This document shows positions 38,766-47,499 of a stretch of 63,832 bases of DNA, in pieces (position 1 is the stretch's first letter; each line of letters begins with the position of its first letter). The notes beneath the pieces were generated by a model that did no database searches, was not told the origin of the DNA, and saw only the letters and a list, made by a program, of their open reading frames with translations. The stretch spans positions 1 through 63,832 of the forward strand of contig DURT01000051.1 in the NCBI GenBank assembly GCA_012843025.1. The letters run 5' to 3'. Made by a program: the position numbers and the translations under genes. Origin of the DNA: Tissierellia bacterium (GTDB lineage: Bacteria; Bacillota; Clostridia; Tissierellales; Sedimentibacteraceae).

Positions 38766-40751
38766 TTAAAAATCCTCCTTGATAATTTTGTAATATTTAG
38801 TATTTTTAACTAGTGGATTGAATGCCTCTCCACCACCTTCGTAAAATTTACCAAAAAACTCAACATATTGTAATCTTGCCGCATGGACAAATGCGCCAAG
38901 AGCATTTATTGCAAAATTGAAACTGTGACCAACAACCATTGCAACTGCAAACAGAAGAATTCCTAAAACATTTCTGCCTCCCATAGATCCAAGTATACTT
39001 ACAACTGACGATACAACACCAGTTGCTAATCCTAAAGCAAGCAATCTTGAATATGAAAGAATATCACTTAAATAACCTGTTATACCATATAAGCTAAGAA
39101 CACCACTAATTAACTTACTAGCCACATTTGTTTTAGCTCTTCCTTGTGTTAAAACTAAACCAATTGCAAAGACTATTGTCATCCATTTACCTACTAGGTT
39201 CGATCCGGGTATTATAATGTTTCCAAATAGCCAAAGGGCTATTCCTATTATAAATCCATACCAAAATCCTATATCAAATACTGCATCCAACTTTTTACCA
39301 TCTCTTACAAGCATATAAGCATTAACTGCCATACCGGTGAACAAATGTATAACACCGAAAACAAAAGAAAAGATAAGCAATGTCATTGGATCTTCCATAG
39401 GATTTAACCAAAGGGGTTTTATTATGAAATCAGAATTAAACAACAATTTTGCAGCAGCTTGTATGGCATCACCAAGTACACTTCCAAACATCAAACCCCA
39501 AAATGCTGTTGAAATTCCACAGTAAAAGAATACCTTCAAGAGTTTTTGCAATCCACCTTCAGGTTTATATTTCTTTAACACTAGAAAACATAAAATGGAC
39601 ATTATGGCGCCATAACCTACATCAGCTAACATAAGTCCGAAGAATAAAATGTAAAAAGGTGTCATAAATATTGTAGGATCAATATTTGATGGTGAAGGTA
39701 GACTATATAGTTCAGTAATTGATTCAAAGGGCTGTACAAAAGAATTATTCTTCATTAAGACTGGGAATTCCTCTCCCTCTTCTGGCTGTTTGATGTCATA
39801 CCAACATTGGTATTCATCTAAAACAACTTTAACACTTTCTTTTTTTGCTTCAGGTATCCAACCCTCAATATAAAAAGTTGTGTCTGTTTTAAGTAAGTTG
39901 TTAAGTATTTTGTTCTTATCTCTTTCAATTATGATATGGTCATAGAAAAGTTGAATTTCTTCTTTAAAGATAACTAATTCTGTTAATTTATTTTCTATTT
40001 CTTCTTTCTTAACAGATATATCTTTAAGGTAGTTTTCATACTTCAAAATATTTTCTGCTGCAGTACCTTCAATATCTTTAAACAGGATAGGGCTAAAACC
40101 GTACTTTTTCAGCAAGTCATATACATCTTCTTTTTCATCTTTTAGGCATATAAATGAAAAATAGAATTGATCCTTGTCACTCTCTATTAGGTTCATATAA
40201 AATTTGCCTATTTCTTGAGACATTTCTGCTTTTAGCTTCTCTATGTCTGCAATACTGGGTATAGCACCGATAAATATACTTGTATACTTAGTTTCAGTCA
40301 TATTTAGGGGAATAGTGTACTTAACCCATGGTTTCAAACTTAAAATAACTGCTTCTAACTTGTTTTCCTCTGAGCACAACTCCCTAAATGACTTATTTAG
40401 TTCAAGAACAGTAGATACGTTTTCATTAACATGAGAGTTATTGTTTAGAACTGCTTCATCAAATTCATCAGATGATATAGCTTTTCTCGTACTGAATAAA
40501 GGTCTTTTCCTTGTATCGTATTTTTCAAGACTAGTCAGAACTTCATTAAGATTGGATATTTTCATATCCAAGTTTAATACCTCGTTTTCATTGCCATCCT
40601 TCTTTACATAGTTAATCCATTCTGGATCTGTAAGTTTAGAATCCTGAGAGCTTATTTCCACAACTCCCAAATCCATAATTTCTTTAACTAACTCAGTTTT
40701 TATGTCGTTTAAGCCTATGATGCTTATTTTATTCATTTTAACTATTGCCAC
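38766..40751 (-). CDS. atpI: V-type ATPase subunit I (a-type stator)
   Basis: 661 residues: a cytoplasmic half (1-330, coiled coil) and a membrane half with seven or eight helices carrying the ion half-channels. The C-terminal region has SLYGITGYLSDILSYSRLLALGLATGV with the essential arginine, and HSFNFAINALGAFVHAARLQYVEFFGKFY. The GTG start at 40751 gives MAIVKM, the usual family start, and overlaps the preceding gene by 14 bp; an ATG 15 bases on is the alternative. Confidence 0.95.
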   Translation of the reverse strand: MAIVKMNKISIIGLNDIKTELVKEIMDLGVVEISSQDSKLTDPEWINYVKKDGNENEVLNLDMKISNLNEVLTSLEKYDTRKRPLFSTRKAISSDEFDEAVLNNNSHVNENVSTVLELNKSFRELCSEENKLEAVILSLKPWVKYTIPLNMTETKYTSIFIGAIPSIADIEKLKAEMSQEIGKFYMNLIESDKDQFYFSFICLKDEKEDVYDLLKKYGFSPILFKDIEGTAAENILKYENYLKDISVKKEEIENKLTELVIFKEEIQLFYDHIIIERDKNKILNNLLKTDTTFYIEGWIPEAKKESVKVVLDEYQCWYDIKQPEEGEEFPVLMKNNSFVQPFESITELYSLPSPSNIDPTIFMTPFYILFFGLMLADVGYGAIMSILCFLVLKKYKPEGGLQKLLKVFFYCGISTAFWGLMFGSVLGDAIQAAAKLLFNSDFIIKPLWLNPMEDPMTLLIFSFVFGVIHLFTGMAVNAYMLVRDGKKLDAVFDIGFWYGFIIGIALWLFGNIIIPGSNLVGKWMTIVFAIGLVLTQGRAKTNVASKLISGVLSLYGITGYLSDILSYSRLLALGLATGVVSSVVSILGSMGGRNVLGILLFAVAMVVGHSFNFAINALGAFVHAARLQYVEFFGKFYEGGGEAFNPLVKNTKYYKIIKEDF

Positions 40752-41064
40752 TGGTCTTCACTATCCTTTCCAGTATGATTGTCACTGCATCATTCATGTT
40801 ATCATTTGCTCTGTTGGATATTTCCTCACATTCCCTTTTAGTTTCATTTATAATGTCATCATAAAGAAGTTGTCCTTCAGATTCTGCTTTACTTATTACT
40901 GACTTTCTGTTAAACTCCGCCTCTTTTACGGCTTCATCTAAAATTCTTTGAGCCTCCTCATTAGCATCGGTAACAATTGACTTGGCTTTTGACAAAGCTT
41001 CTTTCTTTATTTCTTCAGCTTTTTCCTCCGCCTCCCTTATTACCTTAATCACTTCAATTGACAA
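40738..41064 (-). CDS. V-type ATPase subunit H/G (peripheral stalk)
   Basis: 108 residues, almost all coiled coil (IKVIREAEEKAEEIKKEALS). Such proteins pair with subunit E to form the outer stalk. It begins with TTG after AGGTGGTGG and is the first gene of the operon, 51 bp downstream of the promoter at 41115-41143. The name follows position and shape; sequence alone is low-complexity. Confidence 0.85.
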   Translation of the reverse strand: MSIEVIKVIREAEEKAEEIKKEALSKAKSIVTDANEEAQRILDEAVKEAEFNRKSVISKAESEGQLLYDDIINETKRECEEISNRANDNMNDAVTIILERIVKTSGNS

Positions 41065-41114
41065 TACACCACCACCTCTGCTTCATTTTAAAAAAATTTT
41101 CCCTATATTATAAT

Positions 41115-41143
41115 ATGATAAATAAAAATGCAACCCTTGTCAA
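41115..41143 (-). promoter_or_regulatory. promoter of the V-ATPase operon
   Basis: Minus strand TTGACA (41138-41143), 17-nt spacer, TATCAT (41115-41120). The rest of the 359-bp gap to fabZ is AT-rich and holds only the hairpin at 41301-41328. Confidence 0.65.
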
Positions 41144-41300
41144 CAATTCATTATTAACAGTAAAAAACTAAAAGGAATTATTTTTCCTAATATTATAATA
41201 ATCGTAACTTTTAATAGAATTTGATAAAGGATTGTTTTTTAAATAACAATACCTTCTTTACATTTGTAATATTATTTATAATATCCTATCATTTAAAATA

Positions 41301-41328
41301 AGCTTTTATCATAATAATGATAAAAGCT
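41301..41328. terminator. 12-bp hairpin between fabZ and the V-ATPase promoter
   Basis: AGCTTTTATCAT (41301-41312) pairs perfectly with 41317-41328 around AATA. It lies about 95 bp past the fabZ stop codon. A T run is weak on either side, so terminator is the likely but unproved role. Confidence 0.5.
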
Positions 41329-41423
41329 ACTATTTAAGTTTCCTAATTATTATGCCTTATTCTTATAATTATTATAACATATAGAAGCATACTTTCATAT
41401 AAAATTATTGTAAATTTTCATAA

Positions 41424-41849
41424 TTACTCTACCACAAATATTAGTTCAGCTTCTGCTGCAACTTCCTCTCCCACATAGGCTGTTGCCTTTCCAATGCCAA
41501 AAGTGGACTTCATTTTTGTTATTTCTGTAACTAATTTTAAAGTATCTCCCGGCAATACCTTTCTTTTGAACTTAGCACTTTTTATTCCACCAAAATATAC
41601 AGTTTTATTTTTAAACTTATCCATGGACAATATGGCCACTGCTCCTGTCTGCGCCAAGGCTTCAATTATTAATACCCCTGGCATAACAGGGTTTCCAGGA
41701 AAATGTCCCTGAAAAAATCCTTCATTCATGGTCAGATTCTTAATTCCTACAGCCCTTTGTCCTTCCTGAATTTCAATTATTTTGTCAATTAAAAGCATTG
41801 GATATCGGTGTGGAATAATACTTTGTATATCATTTATATTATAAACCAT
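41424..41849 (-). CDS. fabZ: 3-hydroxyacyl-ACP dehydratase FabZ
   Basis: 141 residues, hotdog fold. IQSIIPHRYPMLLIDKI, then FFQGHFPGNPVMPGVLIIEALAQTGA with the catalytic histidine and glutamate. Removes water from 3-hydroxyacyl-ACP in each elongation round. Last gene of the fab operon. Confidence 0.96.
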   Translation of the reverse strand: MVYNINDIQSIIPHRYPMLLIDKIIEIQEGQRAVGIKNLTMNEGFFQGHFPGNPVMPGVLIIEALAQTGAVAILSMDKFKNKTVYFGGIKSAKFKRKVLPGDTLKLVTEITKMKSTFGIGKATAYVGEEVAAEAELIFVVE

Positions 41850-41857
41850 AATAACCT

Positions 41858-43090
41858 CTATTCTTTAAACTTCTTAATTACCAATGACGAATTATGTCCT
41901 CCAAATCCAAAAGCATTGGATAAGGCATAATCAAATTCTTTGGATATTCCTACATTAGGCACATAGTTCAAATCTAATTCCGGATCTGTCTCCCTGTGAT
42001 TTATAGTAGCAGGTATGAAGGAATCTTCAACAGCTTTAGCACAGATTATTGCTTCAACGGCTCCTGCCGCTCCAAGCAGGTGACCAGTCATAGACTTAGT
42101 GGAACTTACTAATAAATTTTTGGCATCTTCTTTAAATATTTTCTTAATAGCCTGAGTTTCAAACTTATCGTTGTAAAGGGTACTGGTACCGTGAGCATTG
42201 ATGTAGGTAATGTCCTTAGTTTCAATGCCTGCATCCTTTATAGCGTTTAACATGGACTTGGCAGCTCCTTCAGAACTAGGGTCAGGGCTGGTCATATGGT
42301 AAGCATCACAAGTTGCACCATAACCTACTATTTCAGCATATATTCTTGCTCCTCTTTTCACGGCATGATCGTAATCTTCAAGGACCATTACTCCTGCCCC
42401 TTCACCCATTACGAATCCATGTCTTTCCTTATCAAAGGGAATTGATGCCCTGTTAATATCTCTTGTTGTTGACAAGGTGGTAAGGGCGGTAAACCCTGCT
42501 ATAGAACAAGGAGTTATGGCAGCTTCCGAACCTCCTGCAATCATTACATGGCAAGAACCTTCCTGTATTCTCTTGAAAGATTCCCCTATTGCATTGGCTC
42601 CTGTGGCACAAGCAGTTACAGTACTTATGTTTACCGCTTTTGCACTATACTTTATAGCAATTAATCCTGATGCCATGTTAGATAACATCATAGGTATAAA
42701 AAATGTTGATACCTTGCTGGGACCCTTTGAAAGTAATTTTGCATGTTCCGTTTCAATAGTATGAATTCCTCCCACTGCACTTCCCACAATACAACCGAAC
42801 CTGTCATGGTCAACTTTTTCAATATTAAGTCCTGAATCCTTAACTGCAATATCAGCTGCAGCAAGGGCAAACTGACTGTATCTGTCCATCCTTTTGGATT
42901 CTTTTTTTTCCATATAATCGGTAGGATCAAAATCTTTTACTTCTGCAGCAATTTTTACGCTGAAATCGGAAGTGTCAAAAGATTTTATAAAATCTATTCC
43001 ATTAGTTCCCTTTTTTACATTTTCCCAAAAGCTTTCGCCTGTTCCGATGGGGCTTACTACCCCTATTCCTGTTATAACAACTCTTTTCAT
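41858..43090 (-). CDS. fabF: beta-ketoacyl-ACP synthase II
   Basis: 410 residues from ATG 43090 (MKRVVITGIGVVSPIG), which has GGGAG upstream; a longer frame to 43183 reads back into fabG and is not needed. Catalytic Cys is in STVTACATGANAIGES, and the two histidines are in NAHGTSTLYND and STKSMTGHLLGAAGAVE. Condenses malonyl-ACP with growing acyl-ACP. Confidence 0.96.
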   Translation of the reverse strand: MKRVVITGIGVVSPIGTGESFWENVKKGTNGIDFIKSFDTSDFSVKIAAEVKDFDPTDYMEKKESKRMDRYSQFALAAADIAVKDSGLNIEKVDHDRFGCIVGSAVGGIHTIETEHAKLLSKGPSKVSTFFIPMMLSNMASGLIAIKYSAKAVNISTVTACATGANAIGESFKRIQEGSCHVMIAGGSEAAITPCSIAGFTALTTLSTTRDINRASIPFDKERHGFVMGEGAGVMVLEDYDHAVKRGARIYAEIVGYGATCDAYHMTSPDPSSEGAAKSMLNAIKDAGIETKDITYINAHGTSTLYNDKFETQAIKKIFKEDAKNLLVSSTKSMTGHLLGAAGAVEAIICAKAVEDSFIPATINHRETDPELDLNYVPNVGISKEFDYALSNAFGFGGHNSSLVIKKFKE

Positions 43091-43163
43091 TTTATTCTCC
43101 CTATTACCATGTATTTTGTTCACATCCACTCTAAATTGAGAATATACAGGATCTCCCAGTCTG

Positions 43164-43895
43164 CTACATATAATAACCGCCATTAACAGAAATAACCTGA
43201 CCAGTTATATAAGATGCCTTGTCAGAAATTAAAAATTCAACACAATCTGCAATATCGGAAGGCTGCCCTAATCTTTGAAGAGGGATATTTTTCAACATTT
43301 CTTCCTTCAATTCTTGAGGGATTTTTTCTGTCATTTCTGTTTGGATAAATCCAGGCGCCACAACATTTATCAGAATATTTTTCCTTCCTAATTCTCTTGC
43401 CATAGACTTGGTCAAACCTATTACCCCTGCCTTAGAAGCAGAATAGTTTACCTGACCTGCATTTCCAGCAAGACCTACCACGGAAGATATGTTAATAATT
43501 CTCCCTTGTTTCTGCTTTATCATTCTTTTGGCAATATGTTTGCAGCAGTTAAAAGTACCTTTTAAATTTATTTCAATTACCTGGTCGAATTCTTCTTCTG
43601 TCATTAAAGGAAGCAGATTGTCCTTAGTAATTCCTGCATCATTAATAATCACATCCACGGTGCCAAAATTTTTATATGCTTCTTCTATAAGCTTTTTAGC
43701 TTCTTCATAATTGGATATATCACATTTTACAATAATATTTTTTGTTCCCTTATTGGTAAAACTATTGATGAGTTCTTCCATGGAAGAAGTGCTGCTCCTG
43801 TAGTTCAAGACTAAGTTATAATTTAATTCATTGAGTCTTTTTGCAATTTCTGCACCTATTCCCCTGGAAGCTCCTGTAATAATAGCAGTCTTCAT
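43164..43895 (-). CDS. fabG: 3-oxoacyl-ACP reductase
   Basis: 243 residues, short-chain dehydrogenase. NADPH loop TGASRGIGAEIAKRL, NDAGITKDNLL and catalytic Ser-Tyr-Lys in NISSVVGLAGNAGQVNYSASKAGVIGLTK. Middle of the fab operon. Confidence 0.96.
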   Translation of the reverse strand: MKTAIITGASRGIGAEIAKRLNELNYNLVLNYRSSTSSMEELINSFTNKGTKNIIVKCDISNYEEAKKLIEEAYKNFGTVDVIINDAGITKDNLLPLMTEEEFDQVIEINLKGTFNCCKHIAKRMIKQKQGRIINISSVVGLAGNAGQVNYSASKAGVIGLTKSMARELGRKNILINVVAPGFIQTEMTEKIPQELKEEMLKNIPLQRLGQPSDIADCVEFLISDKASYITGQVISVNGGYYM

Positions 43896-43909
43896 ATCTT
43901 TTCCTTTCT

Positions 43910-44848
43910 TTATGCTCCTGCTAACTGCAGGTATGAATTCAATTCCTGAATATTTTCTATATTAAAGATTTTTACATTTCTGTCTATTTTCTTAATGAAT
44001 GCAGATAAAGTTCTTCCCGGTCCTATTTCAACAAAGGTATTAACACCATCTGCAATCATTCTTCTTACACAAGCTTCCCACCTGACGGGATTGTAGACCT
44101 GTTTTTCCAACTTATCAGCAATTACTTCACCTGTTTCGTAATAAGAAGAATCCACATTTGAAACAACATTATTTTCCGGCTTTTTAAACTTAATTTCATC
44201 TAAATCCTCTTTTAATTTTTTCCCTGCTGGTTTAAGCATTGATGTGTGAAAAGGTGCACTTACTTTTAATTTTACTGCTCTTTTAACATTAAACCTAGGT
44301 GCTTCATTTAAGGCCATGTTAATAGCCTTACTCTTTCCCCCAGCCACTATTTGTCCAGGACAATTGAAGTTCGCAGGCTCCAGCAAGCCATATTTATTAG
44401 TAATTTCTTCACAAAATGCAATTGCATCTTCATCACTACAACCTAAAAGAGCCAACATTCCCCCTTCTCCTACAGGTACCGTGTTTTGCATGTAGCTTCC
44501 TCTCTTATACACTAATTTTACGGCTGTTTCGAAATCCATAGCTCCCGCTGCAGTCAAGGCGGAATATTCACCAAGACTCAATCCTCCCATTGCAACAGGA
44601 TAATTTTGACTTTTCTTCAATACTTCATATATAGCCATGCACACCGTAAGAAGTGCAGGCTGAGTTATTTTCGTAATACTTAAATTTTCCTCCGGGCCTT
44701 CAAAGCAAAGCTTGGTAATATCAAATCCCAATGCTTCGTTTGCCCTATTAAATATTTCCCGACTTTCTTTAAAATTATGGTAGAAATCCTTTCCCATACC
44801 TGCATACTGAGCACCTTGACCGGGAAATACGAAAGCTGTCTTATTCAT
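43910..44848 (-). CDS. fabD: malonyl-CoA--ACP transacylase
   Basis: 312 residues. FVFPGQGAQYAGMGKDFY, the nucleophile loop GGLSLGEYSALTAAGAM, the substrate-carboxylate arginine region LVYKRGSYMQN and the second catalytic His in SAPFHTSML. Loads malonyl groups on ACP. Overlaps the fabK end by 8 bp. Confidence 0.96.
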   Translation of the reverse strand: MNKTAFVFPGQGAQYAGMGKDFYHNFKESREIFNRANEALGFDITKLCFEGPEENLSITKITQPALLTVCMAIYEVLKKSQNYPVAMGGLSLGEYSALTAAGAMDFETAVKLVYKRGSYMQNTVPVGEGGMLALLGCSDEDAIAFCEEITNKYGLLEPANFNCPGQIVAGGKSKAINMALNEAPRFNVKRAVKLKVSAPFHTSMLKPAGKKLKEDLDEIKFKKPENNVVSNVDSSYYETGEVIADKLEKQVYNPVRWEACVRRMIADGVNTFVEIGPGRTLSAFIKKIDRNVKIFNIENIQELNSYLQLAGA

Positions 44849-45788
44849 TGTTACCTCCTGCCAGGTTCTTCATTATTTTTTCTGCTTCCTCAAACATTTC
44901 AACAATAATTTCTTTACAGCTTTGCTCCTTACTTAGTAAACCTGCAATTTGTCCCGACATTACTGACCCGTAAACCACATCCCCCAAGACGGCGGCCTGG
45001 TAAAGCTTTCCCCTTCCCAATTCCTCCATCTCTTCAACAGAGGCATTATTTTTTTCTAATTCCCTGAATTGATTAGCCAATCTGTTTTTAAGCACTCTTA
45101 CAGGATGTCCTGTCTTTCTTCCTGTTACTACAGTGGCTGTATCATTTGCTTTTATTACTTTGTCCTTGTAATTTTGGTGGACCCTACACTCTTTTGCCAA
45201 AATAAACCTTGTTCCCACCTGTACTCCTTTTGCCCCTAAACAAAAGGCTGCAGCAATTCCCCTACCATCTCCTATACCTCCGGCAGCTACTACAGGAATC
45301 TTAACTGCATCTACCACTTGGGGAGTAATACACATGGTGGTAATTTCCCCTACATGGCCTCCTGCTTCCGTTCCTTCGCAAATTATGGCATCTGCCCCCA
45401 ATTTTTCAAAATGCTTTGCAAAAGCTACAGAGGGTACCACAGGTACTACCTTAATCCCTGCTTCTTTCCATATTCTCATGTATTTTCCGGGATTACCTGC
45501 CCCGGTTATTATTACAGGAACTTTTTCTTCAACAAATAACTGGCTTACTTCCTCTACATGGGGGCTTAAAAGCATTACATTTACCCCAAAAGGTTTATCT
45601 GTCAATTCTCTGATTTTATGTATTTCTGATTTTACAAGTGCAGGAGGGCTGTTTCCTGATGCTATTACTCCCAATCCTCCTGCCTCAGAAACGGCAGCTG
45701 CTAATTTAGCATCTGATATTTGAGCCATTCCTCCCTGAAAAATAGGATACTTTATATTAAGCAATTTACATATTTCCGTATAAATCAT
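44841..45788 (-). CDS. fabK: enoyl-ACP reductase II (FMN-dependent FabK)
   Basis: 315 residues from ATG 45788, preceded by AAGGAG; the frame extends to 45806 but without a better site. It belongs to the nitronate monooxygenase/FabK barrel family: YPIFQGGMAQISDAKLAAAVSEAGGLGVIASG, GTEAGGHVGEITT with the catalytic His, and AAGGIGDGRGIAAAFCLGAKGVQVGTRF. Operon context makes FabK much more likely than nitronate monooxygenase. Completes each elongation cycle. Confidence 0.94.
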   Translation of the reverse strand: MIYTEICKLLNIKYPIFQGGMAQISDAKLAAAVSEAGGLGVIASGNSPPALVKSEIHKIRELTDKPFGVNVMLLSPHVEEVSQLFVEEKVPVIITGAGNPGKYMRIWKEAGIKVVPVVPSVAFAKHFEKLGADAIICEGTEAGGHVGEITTMCITPQVVDAVKIPVVAAGGIGDGRGIAAAFCLGAKGVQVGTRFILAKECRVHQNYKDKVIKANDTATVVTGRKTGHPVRVLKNRLANQFRELEKNNASVEEMEELGRGKLYQAAVLGDVVYGSVMSGQIAGLLSKEQSCKEIIVEMFEEAEKIMKNLAGGNNE

Positions 45789-45807
45789 ATGAACTCCTTG
45801 TAACACA

Positions 45808-45826
45808 AAACGCCTATCCGGCGTTT
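45808..45826 (-). terminator. small hairpin between acpP and fabK
   Basis: AAACGCC (45808-45814) pairs with GGCGTTT (45820-45826); on the minus strand the tail is TTTTGTG. It may partly end or stabilise the acpP transcript, which would allow more ACP than downstream enzymes. Confidence 0.45.
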
Positions 45827-45829
45827 ATA

Positions 45830-46060
45830 TTATTTATTCTTTTCTGTAAGATAATCTACTAGGTTTCCAACGGTAATGAGTTTGCCGTAATCATCTTCAT
45901 CGATATTTACATCAAGCTCATCTTCAATTCTGCTTATTAGTTCAAATAAGTCCAATGAATCTGCTCCCAAATCTTCTTTAATTTTGCTATCTAAGGTTAT
46001 ACTTTCTTCTTCAACATCTAATTCTTCAACTAATATTTCTTTCACTTTTTCTAAAATCAT
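45830..46060 (-). CDS. acpP: acyl carrier protein
   Basis: 76 residues from ATG 46060 (MILEKVKEILVEELDVEEES), which has AGGAGG at the right distance. The phosphopantetheine serine is in GADSLDLFELISRIEDELDV. Acidic throughout, normal size. First gene of the fab operon. No fabH or acc genes are in the cluster. Confidence 0.94.
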   Translation of the reverse strand: MILEKVKEILVEELDVEEESITLDSKIKEDLGADSLDLFELISRIEDELDVNIDEDDYGKLITVGNLVDYLTEKNK

Positions 46061-46098
46061 TTTTTCCTCCTGACTATCCAATATTTAATTATTTTGAC

Positions 46099-46123
46099 TA
46101 TTTGATTTATTCTAAATCAAATA
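46099..46123 (-). promoter_or_regulatory. palindromic operator in the fab operon leader
   Basis: TATTTGATTTA (46099-46109) and TAAATCAAATA (46113-46123) form a perfect 11-bp inverted repeat with a 3-bp centre, about 14-38 bp downstream of the -10 box. The TTTGA...TCAAA core resembles the box bound by FabT-type MarR regulators. No regulator gene is nearby, so this is inference by similarity. Confidence 0.55.
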
Positions 46124-46136
46124 TTTTGATATTCGA

Positions 46137-46165
46137 AGTATATAATAATAATATTCCTTTGTCAA
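46137..46165 (-). promoter_or_regulatory. sigma-A promoter of the fab operon
   Basis: Minus strand TTGACA (46160-46165), 17-nt spacer, TATACT (46137-46142). Confidence 0.75.
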
Positions 46166-46197
46166 TATATTTTTTGACTAAGTAGTTGCGATTCACA

Positions 46198-46382
46198 AAA
46201 AAATAATGGAAATATCCGCTTACGGTTTCGGCCACGAATAATTCTAAAGCTTATGACCGCTAAAAATCCTACAGCTTGCAAACACTAAAACAGTGTAAGC
46301 TGCTTAACGGATTTTTAGCCTCATTCGCTAAGAATTATAATTGTGTCCTGTAAATGTTTGCTAAATATTTCCATTATTTTTT
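46198..46382. repeat. 185-bp nested palindromic element at the end of wecB
   Basis: An 18-bp perfect inverted repeat bounds the element (46198-46215 and 46365-46382); the right arm contains the wecB stop codon. Inside, ATAATTCT pairs with AGAATTAT, GCTAAAAATCC with GGATTTTTAGC (11 bp, perfect), CAGCTT with AAGCTG and CACT with AGTG, all in the same nested order. On the minus strand a T-rich stretch follows the closing arm, so it could act as a very large terminator, a structured RNA, or a cruciform/MITE-like element. No reading frame of note lies in it. Confidence 0.8.
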
Positions 46383-47498
46383 GCATAATTGCTCTTTTAT
46401 AGCTTCTATTATATAGTATGCAGCCTTACCGTCTCCGTAGGGATTGACAGCATTGGCCATTTTCCTATATTCTTCTTGGTTGTTAATAAGCAAATCTATT
46501 TCTTTATAAATATTATCCTTATTAGTACCCACCAATTTTGCAGTACCTGCTTCTATACCTTCCGGTCTTTCTGTTTCTCTTCTTACAACTAATACAGGTT
46601 TTCCCAAAGAAGGAGCTTCTTCCTGTATCCCACCTGAGTCTGTAACAACTAAGTAACATTTATTCATCAAATTAGTAAAAGGAAGATAGTCTAAGGGCTC
46701 AATTAAATGAACATTTTTCATTCCGCCCAAAATATTATAGGCTATTTCCCTTACCCTAGGATTTAAGTGCATGGGATAAATAACTTCCACATCATTATTG
46801 TTTTCCGTAATTTCTTTCAAAGCAGAAAATATATTTTCCATGGGCTTTCCTATATTTTCTCTTCGATGGGCAGTTAATAGTATTATTTTTTTGTTAAAAT
46901 CTATATTATTAATTATTTCATTTTCAAATCTATAATTTTCATCTATAACCCAGCTTAAAGCATCAATAGATGTATTTCCCGTTACAAATATTTTATTTTC
47001 CTCATATCCCTCTCGTAAAAGATTGCTTTTCGCCGTTTCTGTAGGGGCAAAATGGAAATCCGTTATTACTCCAGTCATCATTCTGTTTGCTTCTTCTGGA
47101 TAGGGAGAATAAATATTGCCACTTCGGAGACCTGCTTCCACATGGCCTATTTTAACCTGGTGGTAAAAGGCTGCTAAAGCACCTGCAAATACAGTAGTAG
47201 TATCTCCCTGTACCAAAATTATACTAGGTTTGAAATCCTTTATAACTTCTTCCAAACCCGTTAAAGCCCGGCAGGTTATTTGAGTCAGTGTTTGTCCATC
47301 CTCAAAAATATCCAAATCATAATCTGGCTTAATATCGAAAATCCTTAAAACCTGGTCTAACATATCTCTGTGCTGGGCAGTAACACATATTCTTGAGTCG
47401 AAATATTCCACATTTTTTCTTAAAGCTTTTACTACGGGAGCCATTTTTACAGCTTCCGGTCTTGTGCCAAACACCACCAGCACCTTTATTTTGTCCAT
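46374..47498 (-). CDS. wecB: UDP-N-acetylglucosamine 2-epimerase (non-hydrolysing)
   Basis: 374 residues, GT-B fold. VLVVFGTRPEAVKMAPVVKAL, VQGDTTTVFAGALAAFYHQVKIGHVEAGLRS and TDSGGIQEEAPSLGKPVLVVR are typical. Makes UDP-ManNAc for wall teichoic acid linkage units or other surface polymers, which fits with tagO directly before it in the operon. Confidence 0.95.
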   Translation of the reverse strand: MDKIKVLVVFGTRPEAVKMAPVVKALRKNVEYFDSRICVTAQHRDMLDQVLRIFDIKPDYDLDIFEDGQTLTQITCRALTGLEEVIKDFKPSIILVQGDTTTVFAGALAAFYHQVKIGHVEAGLRSGNIYSPYPEEANRMMTGVITDFHFAPTETAKSNLLREGYEENKIFVTGNTSIDALSWVIDENYRFENEIINNIDFNKKIILLTAHRRENIGKPMENIFSALKEITENNNDVEVIYPMHLNPRVREIAYNILGGMKNVHLIEPLDYLPFTNLMNKCYLVVTDSGGIQEEAPSLGKPVLVVRRETERPEGIEAGTAKLVGTNKDNIYKEIDLLINNQEEYRKMANAVNPYGDGKAAYYIIEAIKEQLCKK

Positions 47499-47499
47499 T

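Noticed and set aside
43091-43183. N-terminal extension of fabF
   Set aside because: Overlaps fabG, encodes unrelated residues, and ATG 43090 has its own GGGAG site.
45334-45723. 129-residue plus-strand frame in fabK
   Set aside because: Antisense shadow of fabK with no support of its own.
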